This document shows positions 16,194 to 26,371 of a stretch of DNA of 64,000 bases, one piece after another. The notes under the pieces are model-generated. The model made no database searches. It worked only from the letters and a program-made list of their open reading frames with translations, and had not been told where the DNA came from. Location of the stretch: positions 4,092,001 through 4,156,000 of the forward strand of contig NZ_CDGG01000001.1 in assembly GCF_000821065.1 (NCBI RefSeq). Direction: 5' to 3'. The stretch comes from Oceanobacillus oncorhynchi. GTDB lineage: Bacteria > Bacillota > Bacilli > Bacillales > Amphibacillaceae. Each line of letters starts with the position of its first letter. Within the stretch, counting starts at the first letter, position 1. Both the position numbers and the translations under genes were made by a program.

Positions 16194-16745
16194 TTATCCA
16201 AGATATTTAAAAAAAACGACAAAAGTGATGATTCCTATAGTCAAAGCTGCTCCCAAATAACGAATAACAGGCAGCTTTTTCAAATATCCAAAAACAATCC
16301 ATCCAATGCCATTGGCAGTAATCATAAAATTATTATAAGCTCCTAATCCAAAAGTATCCATAATACAAATAGAAAGCTGCAACACATATAACAATTGAAT
16401 AGATATAAATAAATAACGATAACGCCGTGATGCATTCTTTCCAGTTCCTGACCAGATTAGAATATTTATAAAGAAAACAAAACTTAAAATACCTGCCCCG
16501 ACAGAGCCGGCTAATTGATAATAATAATCTAAAAAGATAACGCTTACCAATATCATCAACATCATGGTAAAATGAAGCTTTTTCCATGTAGATAGCCAAT
16601 TTTTATTTTTATTGGTTATTTCTATTTCTCCGCCTTTAGTATATAATGCTAATAAAAAATCACATTGTTCTTCCGGCAATAAACGATTCTCTTTCCACTT
16701 TAAAATTTCCTGGATAATCAATTGGTTTTTTTCATGATTATTCAT
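16194..16745 (-). CDS. Membrane protein of unknown function between cccA and sigA
   Basis: The 183-residue protein has a soluble amino end of about 50 residues containing EILKWKENRLLPEEQCDFLLALY, then four to six hydrophobic helices. The amino end resembles the short helical segment ahead of the membrane part in DUF2157-like proteins, but I cannot assign the family with confidence. A GGGTGG-like site lies before the ATG. It has no partner in the matching B. subtilis interval. Function unknown. Confidence 0.75.
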   Translation of the reverse strand: MNNHEKNQLIIQEILKWKENRLLPEEQCDFLLALYTKGGEIEITNKNKNWLSTWKKLHFTMMLMILVSVIFLDYYYQLAGSVGAGILSFVFFINILIWSGTGKNASRRYRYLFISIQLLYVLQLSICIMDTFGLGAYNNFMITANGIGWIVFGYLKKLPVIRYLGAALTIGIITFVVFFKYLG

Positions 16746-16844
16746 AAATCCACCCCGGAAGCGTCACCATTTAAATGTTAAAAAAGCAAAATCTTATTTT
16801 ATGGACTTTTGAATATCCTCTATGAATTCATATAAAACAATAAT

Positions 16845-16884
16845 TGGAATACGCAAGCCGTTAAACGGGAACTTGCATATTCCA
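16845..16884 (-). terminator. Hairpin downstream of sigA, likely terminator
   Basis: TGGAATATGCAAG pairs with CTTGCGTATTCCA around TTCCCGTTTAACGG on the minus strand. The following ATTATTGTTTTA is only moderately T-rich. Confidence 0.6.
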
Positions 16885-16917
16885 GTATTCAGAATGAACT
16901 TATTTCAGTATAACACC

Positions 16918-18033
16918 TTAATCAAGGAAGTCTTTCAATCGCTTGCTTCGGCTTGGGTGTCTTAATTTACGTAATGCTTTCGCTTCGATTTGGCGGATAC
17001 GTTCTCTGGTTACCCCAAATACTTTCCCTACTTCTTCAAGTGTTCTCGTTCTTCCATCATCTAATCCAAACCGCAGACGAAGCACATTTTCTTCTCTGTC
17101 TGTCAATGTGTCTAATACATCTTCCAGCTGTTCTTTCAGTAATTCGTAAGCTGCATGATCGGATGGAGAGATTGCTTCCTGATCCTCAATGAAATCACCT
17201 AGATGTGAATCGTCTTCTTCTCCGATTGGTGTTTCTAAAGATACAGGTTCTTGAGCGATTTTTAGAATGTCGCGCACCTTATCCGGGCTTAATTCCATTT
17301 CTTCGCCGATTTCCTCCGGTGTCGGTTCACGTCCCAGATCCTGCAGCAGAGAGCGCTGTACACGGATTAATTTATTAATGGTTTCCACCATATGAACCGG
17401 GATACGAATGGTACGGGCCTGGTCCGCGATTGCACGGGTAATTGCCTGTCTAATCCACCAGGTTGCGTAGGTACTGAATTTAAACCCTTTGCGGTAGTCA
17501 AATTTCTCAACAGCTTTGATCAGACCCATGTTTCCTTCTTGAATCAAATCGAGGAAAAGCATCCCCCGTCCAACATAGCGTTTTGCGATGCTGACAACGA
17601 GACGAAGATTGGCTTCCGCTAACCTTCTCTTTGCTTCAATATCTCCCTCTTCAATTCGGGAAGCGAGTTCAATTTCTTCTGCTGCAGAAAGCAGGTCTAC
17701 TCTGCCGATTTCTTTTAAATACATACGGACCGGGTCATTGATCTTTATCCCTAAAGGAACACTGAGATCATTCAGGTTGATTTCTTCTTCTTTTGCGATT
17801 TTCTGCATCTCGGGGTCATCCTCAGACTCACCTAACACATCGACACCCTGTTCTTCCAGATACTCATAAAACTCATCCATTTGTTCGGGTTCCATGTCAA
17901 AATTAGATAAACCGTCAGCCACTTCTTCATACGCAAGTGTACCGCGTTTCTTACCCATGTCAACCAATTTTTCTTTTGCTTGCTCTAATGTCAGTTCGGG
18001 TTCTTTCATATGCGAAGGTTTTTGTTCGGCCAT
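16918..18033 (-). CDS. sigA: Primary sigma factor SigA (RpoD)
   Basis: The housekeeping sigma factor directs RNA polymerase to -35/-10 promoters. It has 371 residues. Region 1.1 is followed by region 1.2 ([13 protein letters not shown], 98-110), region 2 ([17 protein letters not shown]; 2.4 in [14 protein letters not shown], about 189-202), region 3, and helix-turn-helix region 4.2 ([19 protein letters not shown]). The ATG at 18033 sits after GGAAGGAGG; an upstream in-frame TTG lies within that site and is rejected. It follows dnaG by 27 bases, the conserved dnaG-sigA operon. Confidence 0.98.
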   Translation of the reverse strand: MAEQKPSHMKEPELTLEQAKEKLVDMGKKRGTLAYEEVADGLSNFDMEPEQMDEFYEYLEEQGVDVLGESEDDPEMQKIAKEEEINLNDLSVPLGIKINDPVRMYLKEIGRVDLLSAAEEIELASRIEEGDIEAKRRLAEANLRLVVSIAKRYVGRGMLFLDLIQEGNMGLIKAVEKFDYRKGFKFSTYATWWIRQAITRAIADQARTIRIPVHMVETINKLIRVQRSLLQDLGREPTPEEIGEEMELSPDKVRDILKIAQEPVSLETPIGEEDDSHLGDFIEDQEAISPSDHAAYELLKEQLEDVLDTLTDREENVLRLRFGLDDGRTRTLEEVGKVFGVTRERIRQIEAKALRKLRHPSRSKRLKDFLD

Positions 18034-18060
18034 GAGTCCCCCTCCTTCCAAATTGTTGAA

Positions 18061-19872
18061 TTATTTTTCGTTATTTTGCTTCTGCAGCCGGATTAACTCC
18101 ATTGCCAAGCGGGCAGCCTCCAATGGATCATTTTCCTGCTCCGCTTTCCTTTGCTGCTCTTTTAAGCTTTTTTTCGCCGGACTTTGATCCGCCTCCCGAT
18201 GAATCATTCGCAGATAGTCATCGATTTCTTCCTCTGTACTATGCTGGACATCGCTGGACATCGCCAATTCAATGACTTGATTCTTTAAATGTTCATCAGA
18301 CAGTCTCTCCATAAATAAACTAATATCGGGTGAATTACCTTCTTCATAAAAAGCATATAAATGTGTTGCAACAATTTTATGGTCATTTACATTAAATCCC
18401 GCTCCAAGCTCATATTGTACTTTTTCAGCTATATAGGCATCCTGAAGCATATAGGATAAAATTCTTTTTTCAGCATTAACATATGCCGGAAATAACTTTT
18501 TCTTATTTGCAGGTACATATGGCTTAGTATAACTCTTATCACGCTGATTATCCTTCGCGGAAGGCTGGCTTTTCTGATACTGAGCCAGCTGGCTCATCAA
18601 GGTATCTACAGACAAATCAAATTCCTTATGCAATTCCTGAATATAATATTCCCGTTCCAGCGCACTCTCAATCATAGAAAGTTCTTTTAAAACGCGCTCG
18701 ATATACTCAATACGCTCACTTTCCAGCTGCAGATTGAAGTGTCTGCGCTGATATCGCATGAAGAAACTCATATAACTGTCACTTGTGCGCAGAACCCTTT
18801 CTTTAAAAGCTTCGCCTCCATGCTCCCGGACGTAGCTGTCCGGGTCTTCCTCTGCATCCAAATTGGCAATACGGACATCACAGCCGACAGACCTCAATAG
18901 AAGTGCCGACTTATAACGGGCTTCTATCCCTGCACTATCCCCATCAAAACAAATAATAACCGTATCGACATAGCGGTTTAAAAGCTTTGCCTGCGTTTCT
19001 GTCAAAGCGGTCCCCATCGTAGCCACTACATTTTTCACGCCAGCCTGATAAACAGAAATAACATCCATATAGCCTTCCATTAAAACAGCTTCATTTTCTT
19101 TTCGGATATGGCGCTTTGCCAAGTCAAAATTATATAAAAGCTTACTTTTTTGAAAAAGTTCGCCTTCCGAGCTATTTAAATATTTCGGACCGCTGTCATC
19201 ATGCATTGCTCTGCCGCCAAAACCGACAGTGCGCCCCAATGCATTCCGTATAGGGAAAATAATTCTGCCGCGAAAACGGTCGATGACTTCATTATTATCG
19301 TTTCCTGCTAAAATACCGCTTTTCAAAAGCAATGGTTTAGAATATCCTTTTTGTATAAGAAACTTCGCTGTGAAATCGCGCTTATCCGGAGCATATCCGA
19401 TTTGGAATTCTTCTAACGTCTCCTTCGTAAGCCCGCGGCTTTTTAGATACTCTAATCCATCCTTCCCATCTTTTTGATACTTTATGAGATGATGATATAA
19501 TTTTGTCAACCATTCATACGCAGAGAGCATCTGCTCTGTTTCCTCTGATAAAGAAGTTTCTTTGGGAATGGATGCTGTCGGCAGCTCTACACCGCTTCGG
19601 TCAGCTAAATATTTCAGCGCCTCATAAAATGTGAAATTTTCCATTTCCATTAGAAACGAGAATACATTTCCGCCTTTTCCGCAGCCAAAGCAATGAAAAA
19701 TCTGTTTATCCTGGGTAACTGAAAATGAGGGTGTATTTTCGCCATGAAAGGGACATAGACCAAAATAGTTTTTACCTTGTTTTTTTAATTGAATGTACTC
19801 TCCAATGACATCGACAATATCATTGGTTTTTTTCACTTCCTCAATAATTGGTTCAGGTATTTGATTAGCCAT
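18061..19872 (-). CDS. dnaG: DNA primase DnaG
   Basis: The enzyme makes RNA primers at the replication fork. It has 603 residues from the ATG at 19872, preceded by GGTGG (an in-frame TTG further up is less likely). The zinc-binding domain has Cys40, His43, Cys61 and Cys64 (LCPFHGENTPSF, FHCFGCGKGG). The RNA polymerase domain includes the TOPRIM fold with EGYMDVI and the acidic FDGDSAG motif. A C-terminal helicase-binding domain follows. It is cotranscribed with sigA. Confidence 0.97.
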   Translation of the reverse strand: MANQIPEPIIEEVKKTNDIVDVIGEYIQLKKQGKNYFGLCPFHGENTPSFSVTQDKQIFHCFGCGKGGNVFSFLMEMENFTFYEALKYLADRSGVELPTASIPKETSLSEETEQMLSAYEWLTKLYHHLIKYQKDGKDGLEYLKSRGLTKETLEEFQIGYAPDKRDFTAKFLIQKGYSKPLLLKSGILAGNDNNEVIDRFRGRIIFPIRNALGRTVGFGGRAMHDDSGPKYLNSSEGELFQKSKLLYNFDLAKRHIRKENEAVLMEGYMDVISVYQAGVKNVVATMGTALTETQAKLLNRYVDTVIICFDGDSAGIEARYKSALLLRSVGCDVRIANLDAEEDPDSYVREHGGEAFKERVLRTSDSYMSFFMRYQRRHFNLQLESERIEYIERVLKELSMIESALEREYYIQELHKEFDLSVDTLMSQLAQYQKSQPSAKDNQRDKSYTKPYVPANKKKLFPAYVNAEKRILSYMLQDAYIAEKVQYELGAGFNVNDHKIVATHLYAFYEEGNSPDISLFMERLSDEHLKNQVIELAMSSDVQHSTEEEIDDYLRMIHREADQSPAKKSLKEQQRKAEQENDPLEAARLAMELIRLQKQNNEK

Positions 19873-20272
19873 GTTTACCACCAACTATTCTATTTGATTT
19901 TATAGGATGCTAAAACACATTTTAGAGAGATTATGCAAAATCCTCCTTTTTAAACTTAGTTGCTCCATTTTTCATGATTCGACATATTTTTTTCTTATTC
20001 TCAAAAAAAATAGCCTTAACATAGATTCTACAAAGGATACATAGATTCCTTCTTTTTCAGAGCAAATTATGATTAAAATTGCATTTTATTTAAATCTGCT
20101 CATACGATTTACCATTATAATATATTTTTTAATAGATTTCTATTAATTTGTATATAAATCTATGGAACAAAGAAAAACATTCCGTGAGAGTTGCGTACAG
20201 AATGCTTTTCCTACCATTTTTATCCTGAAAATATACTGTTATTATATCTCTTGCAAAGCTTTAAAATGATTA
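19873..20272. other. Gene-free AT-rich region upstream of dnaG
   Basis: Apart from the terminator at 20173-20212 for the gene to its right, it shows no coding frame or repeat. Its extreme AT content fits promoters for the dnaG-sigA operon on the minus strand, but none could be singled out. Confidence 0.5.
20173..20212 (-). terminator. Terminator downstream of the ccpN-PPSR operon
   Basis: AAAAGCATTCTG pairs with CGGAATGTTTTT around a 15-base loop and continues into CTTTG on the minus strand. Confidence 0.7.
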
Positions 20273-21082
20273 TTATTGTCTGCTTTGCCACATTCTAATA
20301 ATTTGGTTTGCTGTTTCTTCCACTGCTTTATGAGACACGTCAATAACAGGACAGCCAATTTTTTCAACGACATCATTAAAAAATTCGAGCTCCTGTTCAA
20401 TTCTGCTTACATTTGCATACGTTGCCTGGTCTCCCAGTCCCAGCGCTTTTAAACGTTCCTTCCGAATGCCATTCAATTTTTCTGAAGAGATACGTAAACC
20501 AATACATTTTTTAGGGTCGACCATCATCAGCTCTTCCGGCGGGTCTACCTCTGGAACAATCGGAACATTTGCTACTTTAAAGCGTTTGTGTGCCAAGAAT
20601 TGAGACAGTGGCGTTTTGGAGGTTCTGGAAACACCTATCAATACGATATCGGCACGGGTGATGCCCCGCGTATCTCTCCCGTCATCGTATTTAACAGCAA
20701 ACTCAATCGCTTCAATCTTTTTGAAATAATCTTCGTCCAGTTTATGAACAAGTCCTGCCTCTAAACGGGGCTGATCACTAAAAACACGCTCCATGGCGTC
20801 CATAGTCGGACCCATGATATCAATTGCTTCAATATCAAGTTCAGCTGCACGCTTGTTTAAATGCGCTCGCAATTCTGGATTAACCAGTGTAAAACCGATA
20901 AGACTTGAATTCAATTTTGCCTGTTGTAAGAATTCATCAATCGTTCCTTTATCTTCTACATAAGGAATACGCTGAATTTTATAATCCCCGCTTTTGAATT
21001 GGCTTAAGCCTGCTTTAATTACCAGCTCGGCCGTTTCTCCAACAGAATCAGATAACACATAAATAACTTGCTGCTCCTTCAT
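20273..21082 (-). CDS. yqfL: Pyruvate, phosphate dikinase regulatory protein (bifunctional kinase/pyrophosphorylase)
   Basis: This DUF299 protein phosphorylates PpdK/PPDK-type enzymes with ADP as donor and removes the phosphate by phosphorolysis. It has 269 residues, with the family P-loop GVSRTSKT at 150-157 and the amino-terminal SDSVGETAE signature. In B. subtilis the homologue YqfL modulates CcpN activity and the two genes form an operon; the same pairing, 30 bases apart, is kept here. GGGGAGG lies upstream of the ATG. Confidence 0.95.
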   Translation of the reverse strand: MKEQQVIYVLSDSVGETAELVIKAGLSQFKSGDYKIQRIPYVEDKGTIDEFLQQAKLNSSLIGFTLVNPELRAHLNKRAAELDIEAIDIMGPTMDAMERVFSDQPRLEAGLVHKLDEDYFKKIEAIEFAVKYDDGRDTRGITRADIVLIGVSRTSKTPLSQFLAHKRFKVANVPIVPEVDPPEELMMVDPKKCIGLRISSEKLNGIRKERLKALGLGDQATYANVSRIEQELEFFNDVVEKIGCPVIDVSHKAVEETANQIIRMWQSRQ

Positions 21083-21112
21083 CTCGACATCCTCCCCTTA
21101 GCACCTAAAAAA

Positions 21113-21742
21113 TTATATTGTATCTTCCATTGTTAATTCAACCAACAGTTTCGTCATCGTTGTTTTTGTAATACGGCCGATAACCTCAAGACCATTTTCG
21201 GTATCTTTTACTACAGGGACACCATCGATCTGCTTGGATATAAGCTGATGAGCTACATCGACCAGCAGGTCATTTTTTCGGCAAACAGTTATATTAGGCA
21301 TTCTTGTCATAATAATCGGTACAGGGATAGAGCTCAGGTCCTGCCTGCCCATACTTGAACGCAGCAAATCCTTTCGGGAAAGAACTCCCACCAAGCATGA
21401 ATTTTCATCGACAACAAAAAGTGTGCCGACATCTTCCAAGAACATCGTTGATATTGCATCGTATACTGATACCTTTTCATTTACAGCTACTGGGACCTGC
21501 TGAAATTCATGAACCTTATACCGCTTTATCTTTTCTGTCAGCAATTCTGAACCTGTTTTACCTGTATAAAAGTAGCCAACACGAGGACGTGCGTCTAAAA
21601 AACCAGCCATCGTCAGAATAGCCAGGTCCGGTCTCAATGTGGCCCGGGTCAGCGCCAGCTGGTCTGCTATTTGCTCCCCCGTGATGGGACCGTCTGCTTT
21701 TACTATTTCTATAATCCGCTGCTGTCTTTTCGATAAGTCCAC
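21113..21742 (-). CDS. ccpN: Transcriptional repressor CcpN of gluconeogenic genes
   Basis: The regulator represses gapB and pckA in glycolytic conditions in B. subtilis. It has 209 residues: an amino-terminal winged helix-turn-helix (about 1-60, TGEQIADQLALTRATLRPD) followed by two CBS domains (about 75-135 and 140-205) that sense adenine nucleotides. The start codon is GTG, placed by AGGTGGTG before it. It forms an operon with the kinase gene at 20273. Confidence 0.95.
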   Translation of the reverse strand: MDLSKRQQRIIEIVKADGPITGEQIADQLALTRATLRPDLAILTMAGFLDARPRVGYFYTGKTGSELLTEKIKRYKVHEFQQVPVAVNEKVSVYDAISTMFLEDVGTLFVVDENSCLVGVLSRKDLLRSSMGRQDLSSIPVPIIMTRMPNITVCRKNDLLVDVAHQLISKQIDGVPVVKDTENGLEVIGRITKTTMTKLLVELTMEDTI

Positions 21743-21831
21743 TTTTTCACCACCTAAACTGCCGCATTATTTGCAAATAAATAGGATGCTTTCCAGATAT
21801 CAGCTGCATCAAATTTGGCATATTGAAGGAT

Positions 21832-21869
21832 AATGTACCATGCTTTTCATATTTAAAACATGGTACATT
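21832..21869. repeat. Perfect 11-bp inverted repeat between glyS and ccpN
   Basis: AATGTACCATG at 21832-21842 is repeated inverted as CATGGTACATT at 21859-21869, 16 bases apart. Neither strand has a T-run after it, so it is not a standard terminator. It may be an operator or an mRNA 3'-end hairpin of glyS. Confidence 0.55.
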
Positions 21870-22001
21870 CATTACTATTCGACTCTATTCACTAAAAAAC
21901 CTTTTTTTAAGAGAGAAAACCTTTTTAAACATCCTCTAAAGTGAAGAAAGTTTAAAATTGTTTAGATTAATTGTCGTCATCGCAGAAGTCTTCCTATATT
22001 T

Positions 22002-24077
22002 CTATGCATGCTGCTTCCACGCTATTTTTCGTAAATCCGCATATTGCAAAATAAGCATAGAAAGCTCATGAATCATAGATAGACGATTTTTTCTTACTTC
22101 TTCATTATCGTCCATAATCATATTATGATCAAAGAATGCGTGGATATTATCAGCAAGATCCGCAAGAAGCTGTAATGCCGCTTCACTGTTTTGTGCCTCT
22201 AAATGTGCAGCATAATTTGATTTCACAGATTTCACAGCATCGTAAAATGCTTGTTCTGATTCTGTTTGGATAAGCGCAGCGTCTGCTTCATGATTTTTAT
22301 CCTCTACCTTATTTTCCAGATTCAGAACACGCACCAGCGCCTCCTGCGAGTTTTTAAAAGCTTCATCTGCTTTTTTCACAGATAAAACATGTGCTTTATC
22401 TACTGCAAAATGAAATACGCCAAGCTGATTGTCTGTAATTGCATGAATAATATCTGATTCTACGTTCTCTTCACGGAGCAAATAGGCAGCACGGGAGCCA
22501 AAAAATGTGCGCAAATCAGCATTCGCAGAGGCATTTACAGTTAAACCGGCATCCGCTAATACAGATAAAGTATAGTTAATGAGTGATTCTACTGTCACAT
22601 CCCAATGCTGATCCTGCAAAATACGTAAAATTCCCGTTGCCTGTCTTCGTAAACCATATGGATCCTGTGAACCGCTCGGGATAAGTCCGACACTGATACA
22701 GCCGGCAATGGTATCCATCTTATCTGCAATACTCAGTACGGCGCCGACTGTTGTTGCAGGGAGTTCACCGTGAGACTGTTTTGGTAAATAATGTTCACGT
22801 ATGGCTTGAGAAACTTCCTTTGTTTCTCCAAAATATGCAGCATATTTCTCGCCCATTACGCCCTGTAATTCCGTAAATTCATTTACCATATTGGTCATTA
22901 AATCGAATTTGCTGATTTCTGCAGCTCGGGCAATCTCTTTTCCATCTTTTAAAGCAAGTTCTTCAGCTAAATGACTCGCAATTTTTTTAACCCGGTTTAC
23001 TTTGTCTGTATACGTACCCAGCTTTTCCTGAAATACAACTCTGGTCAGCTTCTCCTGGAAGAAATCAATTGAAAGTTTTTTGTCCTCTTCAAAGAAAAAC
23101 TCTGCGTCCGCAAGACGCGCGCGAAGTACCTTCTCATTTCCCCGGATGACGGTTTCCAATTCGTAATCATCACCGTTTCTTACTCCTACAAATTTAGGCA
23201 GCAGCTCTCCGTCTCGTTCTACCGGAAAATAACGCTGGTGCTCGGCCATAGACGTAATAAGTACTTCTTTGGGCAGAGCAAGGAAAGAATCTGCGAAACT
23301 GCCTACGAAAGCAGTCGGATATTCTACAAGGTTTTTCACTTCATTTAAAAGCTCTGTATCCACCGGAATCTGAAATCCATTTTTGGTTTGCAGTGTATCC
23401 AGCTGCTCTACAATTTTCTCTTTACGTTTTTCAGCATTTGCAATGACATAATTCTCATTTAACAGCTGTTCGTATTGCTTGGGTTCCCCTATGGTCAGCT
23501 TATCGCTGAGAAAACGATGTCCGTAGGTGAAATTACTTGTTTTCACATGCGCAATCTCAAAAGGAATCACTTTATTTCCATAAAGTGCTACCAGCCAGCG
23601 GATCGGTCTGGCGTAGCGCAATGTTTCATTTGCCCAGCGCATATTTTTCCCAAATGTGATGGACTCAATAATATCCTTAAATTCCGGGAGTAATGATTGC
23701 ACTGTTTTTCCTTCGATGAATTTTTTTACATAGATATAGGAAGTTCCCTTGATCTCTTTGATATAAATATCATCGGTTGTTTTTCCCTGACCTCTGGTAA
23801 AGCCTTCCGCGGCCTTTGTCCAATTTCCCTCATCATCTTTGGCAATCTTTAAAGCAGGTCCTTTTGCTTCCTCTTCTATGGATACCTGATTTTCTGCCAC
23901 TTCTTCTATAAGGACAGCCAATCTTCGCGGCGTTGAGAAGGAGACTGCAGACGAATAGGAAATACGCTGTTCATCCAGCCATTTGATTGTTTTATCCAAT
24001 ACTTGCGCTTCTGCATCATCTATAAATCGAGCCGGCAGCTCCTCTAATCCAATTTCAATCAATACATCCTGTGCCAC
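22002..24077 (-). CDS. glyS: Glycyl-tRNA synthetase beta subunit
   Basis: The large subunit of the bacterial (alpha-beta)2 glycyl-tRNA synthetase, needed for tRNA-Gly recognition and aminoacylation. It has 691 residues, starting LIEIGLEELPARFID and carrying the family patterns FSTPRRLAVL, PMRW-like NMRWANETLRYARPIRWL, and the C-terminal anticodon-binding region. It starts with GTG one base after the glyQ stop, with AAGGAGG inside the end of glyQ, so translation is coupled. Expression is governed by the T-box leader upstream of glyQ. Confidence 0.98.
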   Translation of the reverse strand: MAQDVLIEIGLEELPARFIDDAEAQVLDKTIKWLDEQRISYSSAVSFSTPRRLAVLIEEVAENQVSIEEEAKGPALKIAKDDEGNWTKAAEGFTRGQGKTTDDIYIKEIKGTSYIYVKKFIEGKTVQSLLPEFKDIIESITFGKNMRWANETLRYARPIRWLVALYGNKVIPFEIAHVKTSNFTYGHRFLSDKLTIGEPKQYEQLLNENYVIANAEKRKEKIVEQLDTLQTKNGFQIPVDTELLNEVKNLVEYPTAFVGSFADSFLALPKEVLITSMAEHQRYFPVERDGELLPKFVGVRNGDDYELETVIRGNEKVLRARLADAEFFFEEDKKLSIDFFQEKLTRVVFQEKLGTYTDKVNRVKKIASHLAEELALKDGKEIARAAEISKFDLMTNMVNEFTELQGVMGEKYAAYFGETKEVSQAIREHYLPKQSHGELPATTVGAVLSIADKMDTIAGCISVGLIPSGSQDPYGLRRQATGILRILQDQHWDVTVESLINYTLSVLADAGLTVNASANADLRTFFGSRAAYLLREENVESDIIHAITDNQLGVFHFAVDKAHVLSVKKADEAFKNSQEALVRVLNLENKVEDKNHEADAALIQTESEQAFYDAVKSVKSNYAAHLEAQNSEAALQLLADLADNIHAFFDHNMIMDDNEEVRKNRLSMIHELSMLILQYADLRKIAWKQHA

Positions 24078-24078
24078 T

Positions 24079-24957
24079 CTAGTTTGCCTCCTTTTTCAAC
24101 ATCGGAAAACCTAATTTTTCACGTTCTTGTACATAAATTTTTGAAATACTGCGGGCAAGATTACGAATTCGGCTGATATAGCCTGTTCTTTCTGTTACGG
24201 AAATAACCCCTTTTGCATCCAGCAGGTTGAAGGTATGTGAACATTTTAAAACATAATCATATGCCGGGAAGACAAGTCCTTTCTCCATGGCTGCTTTGGC
24301 CTCTTGTTCATATTTCGTAAATAAATCAAATAACATATCCGTATTGGATGCTTCAAATGTATAGACAGAATGCTCATATTCCGGCTGATAGAAAATATCA
24401 CGAAGAGTCACTCCATTATTCCACTCTAAATCAAATACATTTTCTTTATCTTGGATATATGAAGCCAACCGCTCAATCCCGTATGTTAATTCGACCGTTA
24501 CCGGATTTGCTTCCAAACCGCCGATTTGCTGGAAATAGGTAAACTGTGTGATTTCCATCCCGTCCAGCCATACTTCCCAGCCCAGACCGGCTGCGCCAAG
24601 CGTCGGGTTTTCCCAGTTATCCTCTACGAAGCGGATATCATGCTTAAGCGGATCAATCCCTAATTTTTCCAAGGACTCTAAATACAGTTCCTGAATATTC
24701 TCAGGAGATGGCTTCATGATTACCTGAAATTGATGATGCTGATACAGACGATTCGGATTTTTCCCATATCTGCCATCCGCCGGTCGTCTGGAAGGCTCTA
24801 CATAGGCAACATTCCACGGCTCTGGTCCCAAGCTTCGCAGCAATGTCATAGGAGACATCGTTCCTGCACCTTTTTCAGTGTCATATGCCTGCATTAAAAT
24901 ACAATTTTGATCTGACCAATGATTTTGCAATGTTAAAATCATTTCTTGAATATTCAT
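24079..24957 (-). CDS. glyQ: Glycyl-tRNA synthetase alpha subunit
   Basis: The catalytic class II subunit activates glycine. It has 292 residues. Class II motifs are seen in [17 protein letters not shown] (motif 2 region) and [21 protein letters not shown]. The gene follows the T-box leader at 25050-25265 and precedes glyS by one base. Confidence 0.98.
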   Translation of the reverse strand: MNIQEMILTLQNHWSDQNCILMQAYDTEKGAGTMSPMTLLRSLGPEPWNVAYVEPSRRPADGRYGKNPNRLYQHHQFQVIMKPSPENIQELYLESLEKLGIDPLKHDIRFVEDNWENPTLGAAGLGWEVWLDGMEITQFTYFQQIGGLEANPVTVELTYGIERLASYIQDKENVFDLEWNNGVTLRDIFYQPEYEHSVYTFEASNTDMLFDLFTKYEQEAKAAMEKGLVFPAYDYVLKCSHTFNLLDAKGVISVTERTGYISRIRNLARSISKIYVQEREKLGFPMLKKEAN

Positions 24958-25340
24958 TTACTCCACTCCTTTAATGGATCGAAATTTACTGTAAGTATTT
25001 CCTTTGGTGATGATAAAAAACCTCATTATAGCCACGCTATCAGCTGAAAACCTAAAAAGCCGTCCCTATGTCTGCTTGAACGACAGACATAGGGACGGCT
25101 TAAACCGCGGTTCCACCCTACTTGCTCTCTATAACAAGAGCCTCTTTTTCATACTGCTCCGAAGTTCCTTCCAAAAGCCTCTATACATCCGGCTCGCACC
25201 AATCCCGGACTCGCTTATTACAGAATATGCTTCCGTACTTCTCTTCATCATTGCAGTTATCATGTAATTATCAACTTGTATAAAATTAAAATACGTTAAT
25301 TTATGTACAAATCATACTCCATTACCCTGCAGCTTGTCAA
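24958..25340. other. glyQ-recO intergenic region
   Basis: This 383-base gap is almost fully occupied by the T-box leader. The remaining AT-rich bases next to recO (25266-25340) must hold the glyQS promoter. Confidence 0.7.
25050..25265 (-). promoter_or_regulatory. T-box leader (tRNA-Gly-sensing) of glyQS
   Basis: On the minus strand the leader has a Stem I-like region (including GTGCGAGCC), then the near-invariant T-box core GGGTGGAACCGCGG at about 25106-25119. A long perfect terminator follows: AGCCGTCCCTATGTCTG pairing with its complement (25058-25074 and 25084-25100), then T-rich sequence. Uncharged tRNA-Gly would favour the antiterminator and allow glyQS transcription. The glycine identity is inferred from the downstream genes; I did not fix the specifier codon. 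Confidence 0.95.
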
Positions 25341-26087
25341 TTAATTCTTAAACAAATCGAGCTGATCCAGAAACTTGCGGGATTTAATATAATATCCGCC
25401 ATAGCGTTCGTAATAAGCTTTTAAAATAGCCTGAAACATTTTCACATTGTCCGGTTTCATTTGAATTGTTCCGATACGCTCTAATCCTGCTTCAGAAAAG
25501 AGATAGAGAAGCTTTGCCAGTTTCGGCGCAAGCTCGATTGCTTCCGGATCCAGATGACGGCATTTCGGACACAGGAAACCGCCCTCCACTACAGAAAACA
25601 CAAAAGGCTGCTGCGTCGACCCGCAATTGATACATTGATTTAACACTGGAGCGAATCCAGCTTTTTTATAAAGTTTTAATTCATACATCATTATCGGGAT
25701 TTCAGCCTGATCATTCTCTTCAATCCAAGCTATAGTCTGTTGAAATTGATCGAATAGGTACGGATCTATATTTTGGTTTTCCAGCAGCTTATCTGTAAGC
25801 TCTGCAATATAGGAGCAATAAGCCGTCTTCACAAAATCCTCACGTATCTTACGATGGGAGTTTAATAATTCTCCCTGTTGAATCGTACTCAATCCGCTTC
25901 CAAGATAAACAAAAAAACGGGCAAAAACGAATGGCTGAGTAACTGCAGCCATTCGACTTTTTGGTTTTTTTGCACCTTTTGCCAGAGCTTGGAATTTACC
26001 AAACTTTCCGCTGTAGATAGTCACTAATTTATGTGTTTCACCATAATCTTTTGTTTTTAATACCATACCATCTATCTGTTCCAGCAC
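25341..26087 (-). CDS. recO: DNA repair protein RecO
   Basis: Recombination mediator that loads RecA onto SSB-coated DNA and anneals strands. It has 248 residues: an amino-terminal OB fold (1-80), then a helical domain with a zinc site formed by Cys152, Cys155, Cys173 and Cys176 (QCINCGS, FLCPKC). The start is GTG with GGGCGGGTGA before it. A hairpin terminator separates it from yqzL and era upstream. Confidence 0.96.
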   Translation of the reverse strand: MLEQIDGMVLKTKDYGETHKLVTIYSGKFGKFQALAKGAKKPKSRMAAVTQPFVFARFFVYLGSGLSTIQQGELLNSHRKIREDFVKTAYCSYIAELTDKLLENQNIDPYLFDQFQQTIAWIEENDQAEIPIMMYELKLYKKAGFAPVLNQCINCGSTQQPFVFSVVEGGFLCPKCRHLDPEAIELAPKLAKLLYLFSEAGLERIGTIQMKPDNVKMFQAILKAYYERYGGYYIKSRKFLDQLDLFKN

Positions 26088-26145
26088 GTAAAATCACCCG
26101 CCCTCATTTGTTATCACAGTTTCACTAAATTCCTTCAGGGAGATG

Positions 26146-26184
26146 AAAAATCCCCGGCTGAATAAAGCTTCACTTTATCGCAGG
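26146..26184 (-). terminator. Probable terminator between yqzL and recO
   Basis: On the minus strand CC-GCGATAAAG pairs with CTTTATTCAGC-GG, followed by ATTTTT. Confidence 0.6.
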
Positions 26185-26209
26185 AATTATCATGCTTCAA
26201 GCGACATGG

Positions 26210-26371
26210 TTACAAAGATGGCAAATCTATACCGTCGCCCATAGAAGATTGGGTATTTTCATTTTGTCTTTTTTCCTGACTTAATTGTCCTTGCTGCTCT
26301 AGTTCTTTTAATAATAAATAGGTTTCAATGTTTCCTGTTTGATAAAACAAATTCCATGTTGCATCTAACAC
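26210..26371 (-). CDS. yqzL: YqzL family small protein
   Basis: A 53-residue protein read from a GTG at 26371 after GGTGGGG. It begins MLDATWNLFYQTGNIETY and continues LLLKELEQQ, matching the small YqzL protein found between era and recO in Bacillus (about 47 residues there). The aromatic amino end and Lys/Glu helix are conserved; the tail is polar. No enzymatic motif. Function unknown. It is often missed because of its length and GTG start. Confidence 0.88.
   Translation of the reverse strand: MLDATWNLFYQTGNIETYLLLKELEQQGQLSQEKRQNENTQSSMGDGIDLPSL

Noticed and set aside
25004-25267. Plus-strand open frame of 87 codons
   Set aside because: It lies antisense to the glyQS T-box leader, whose conserved core and terminator explain the sequence.
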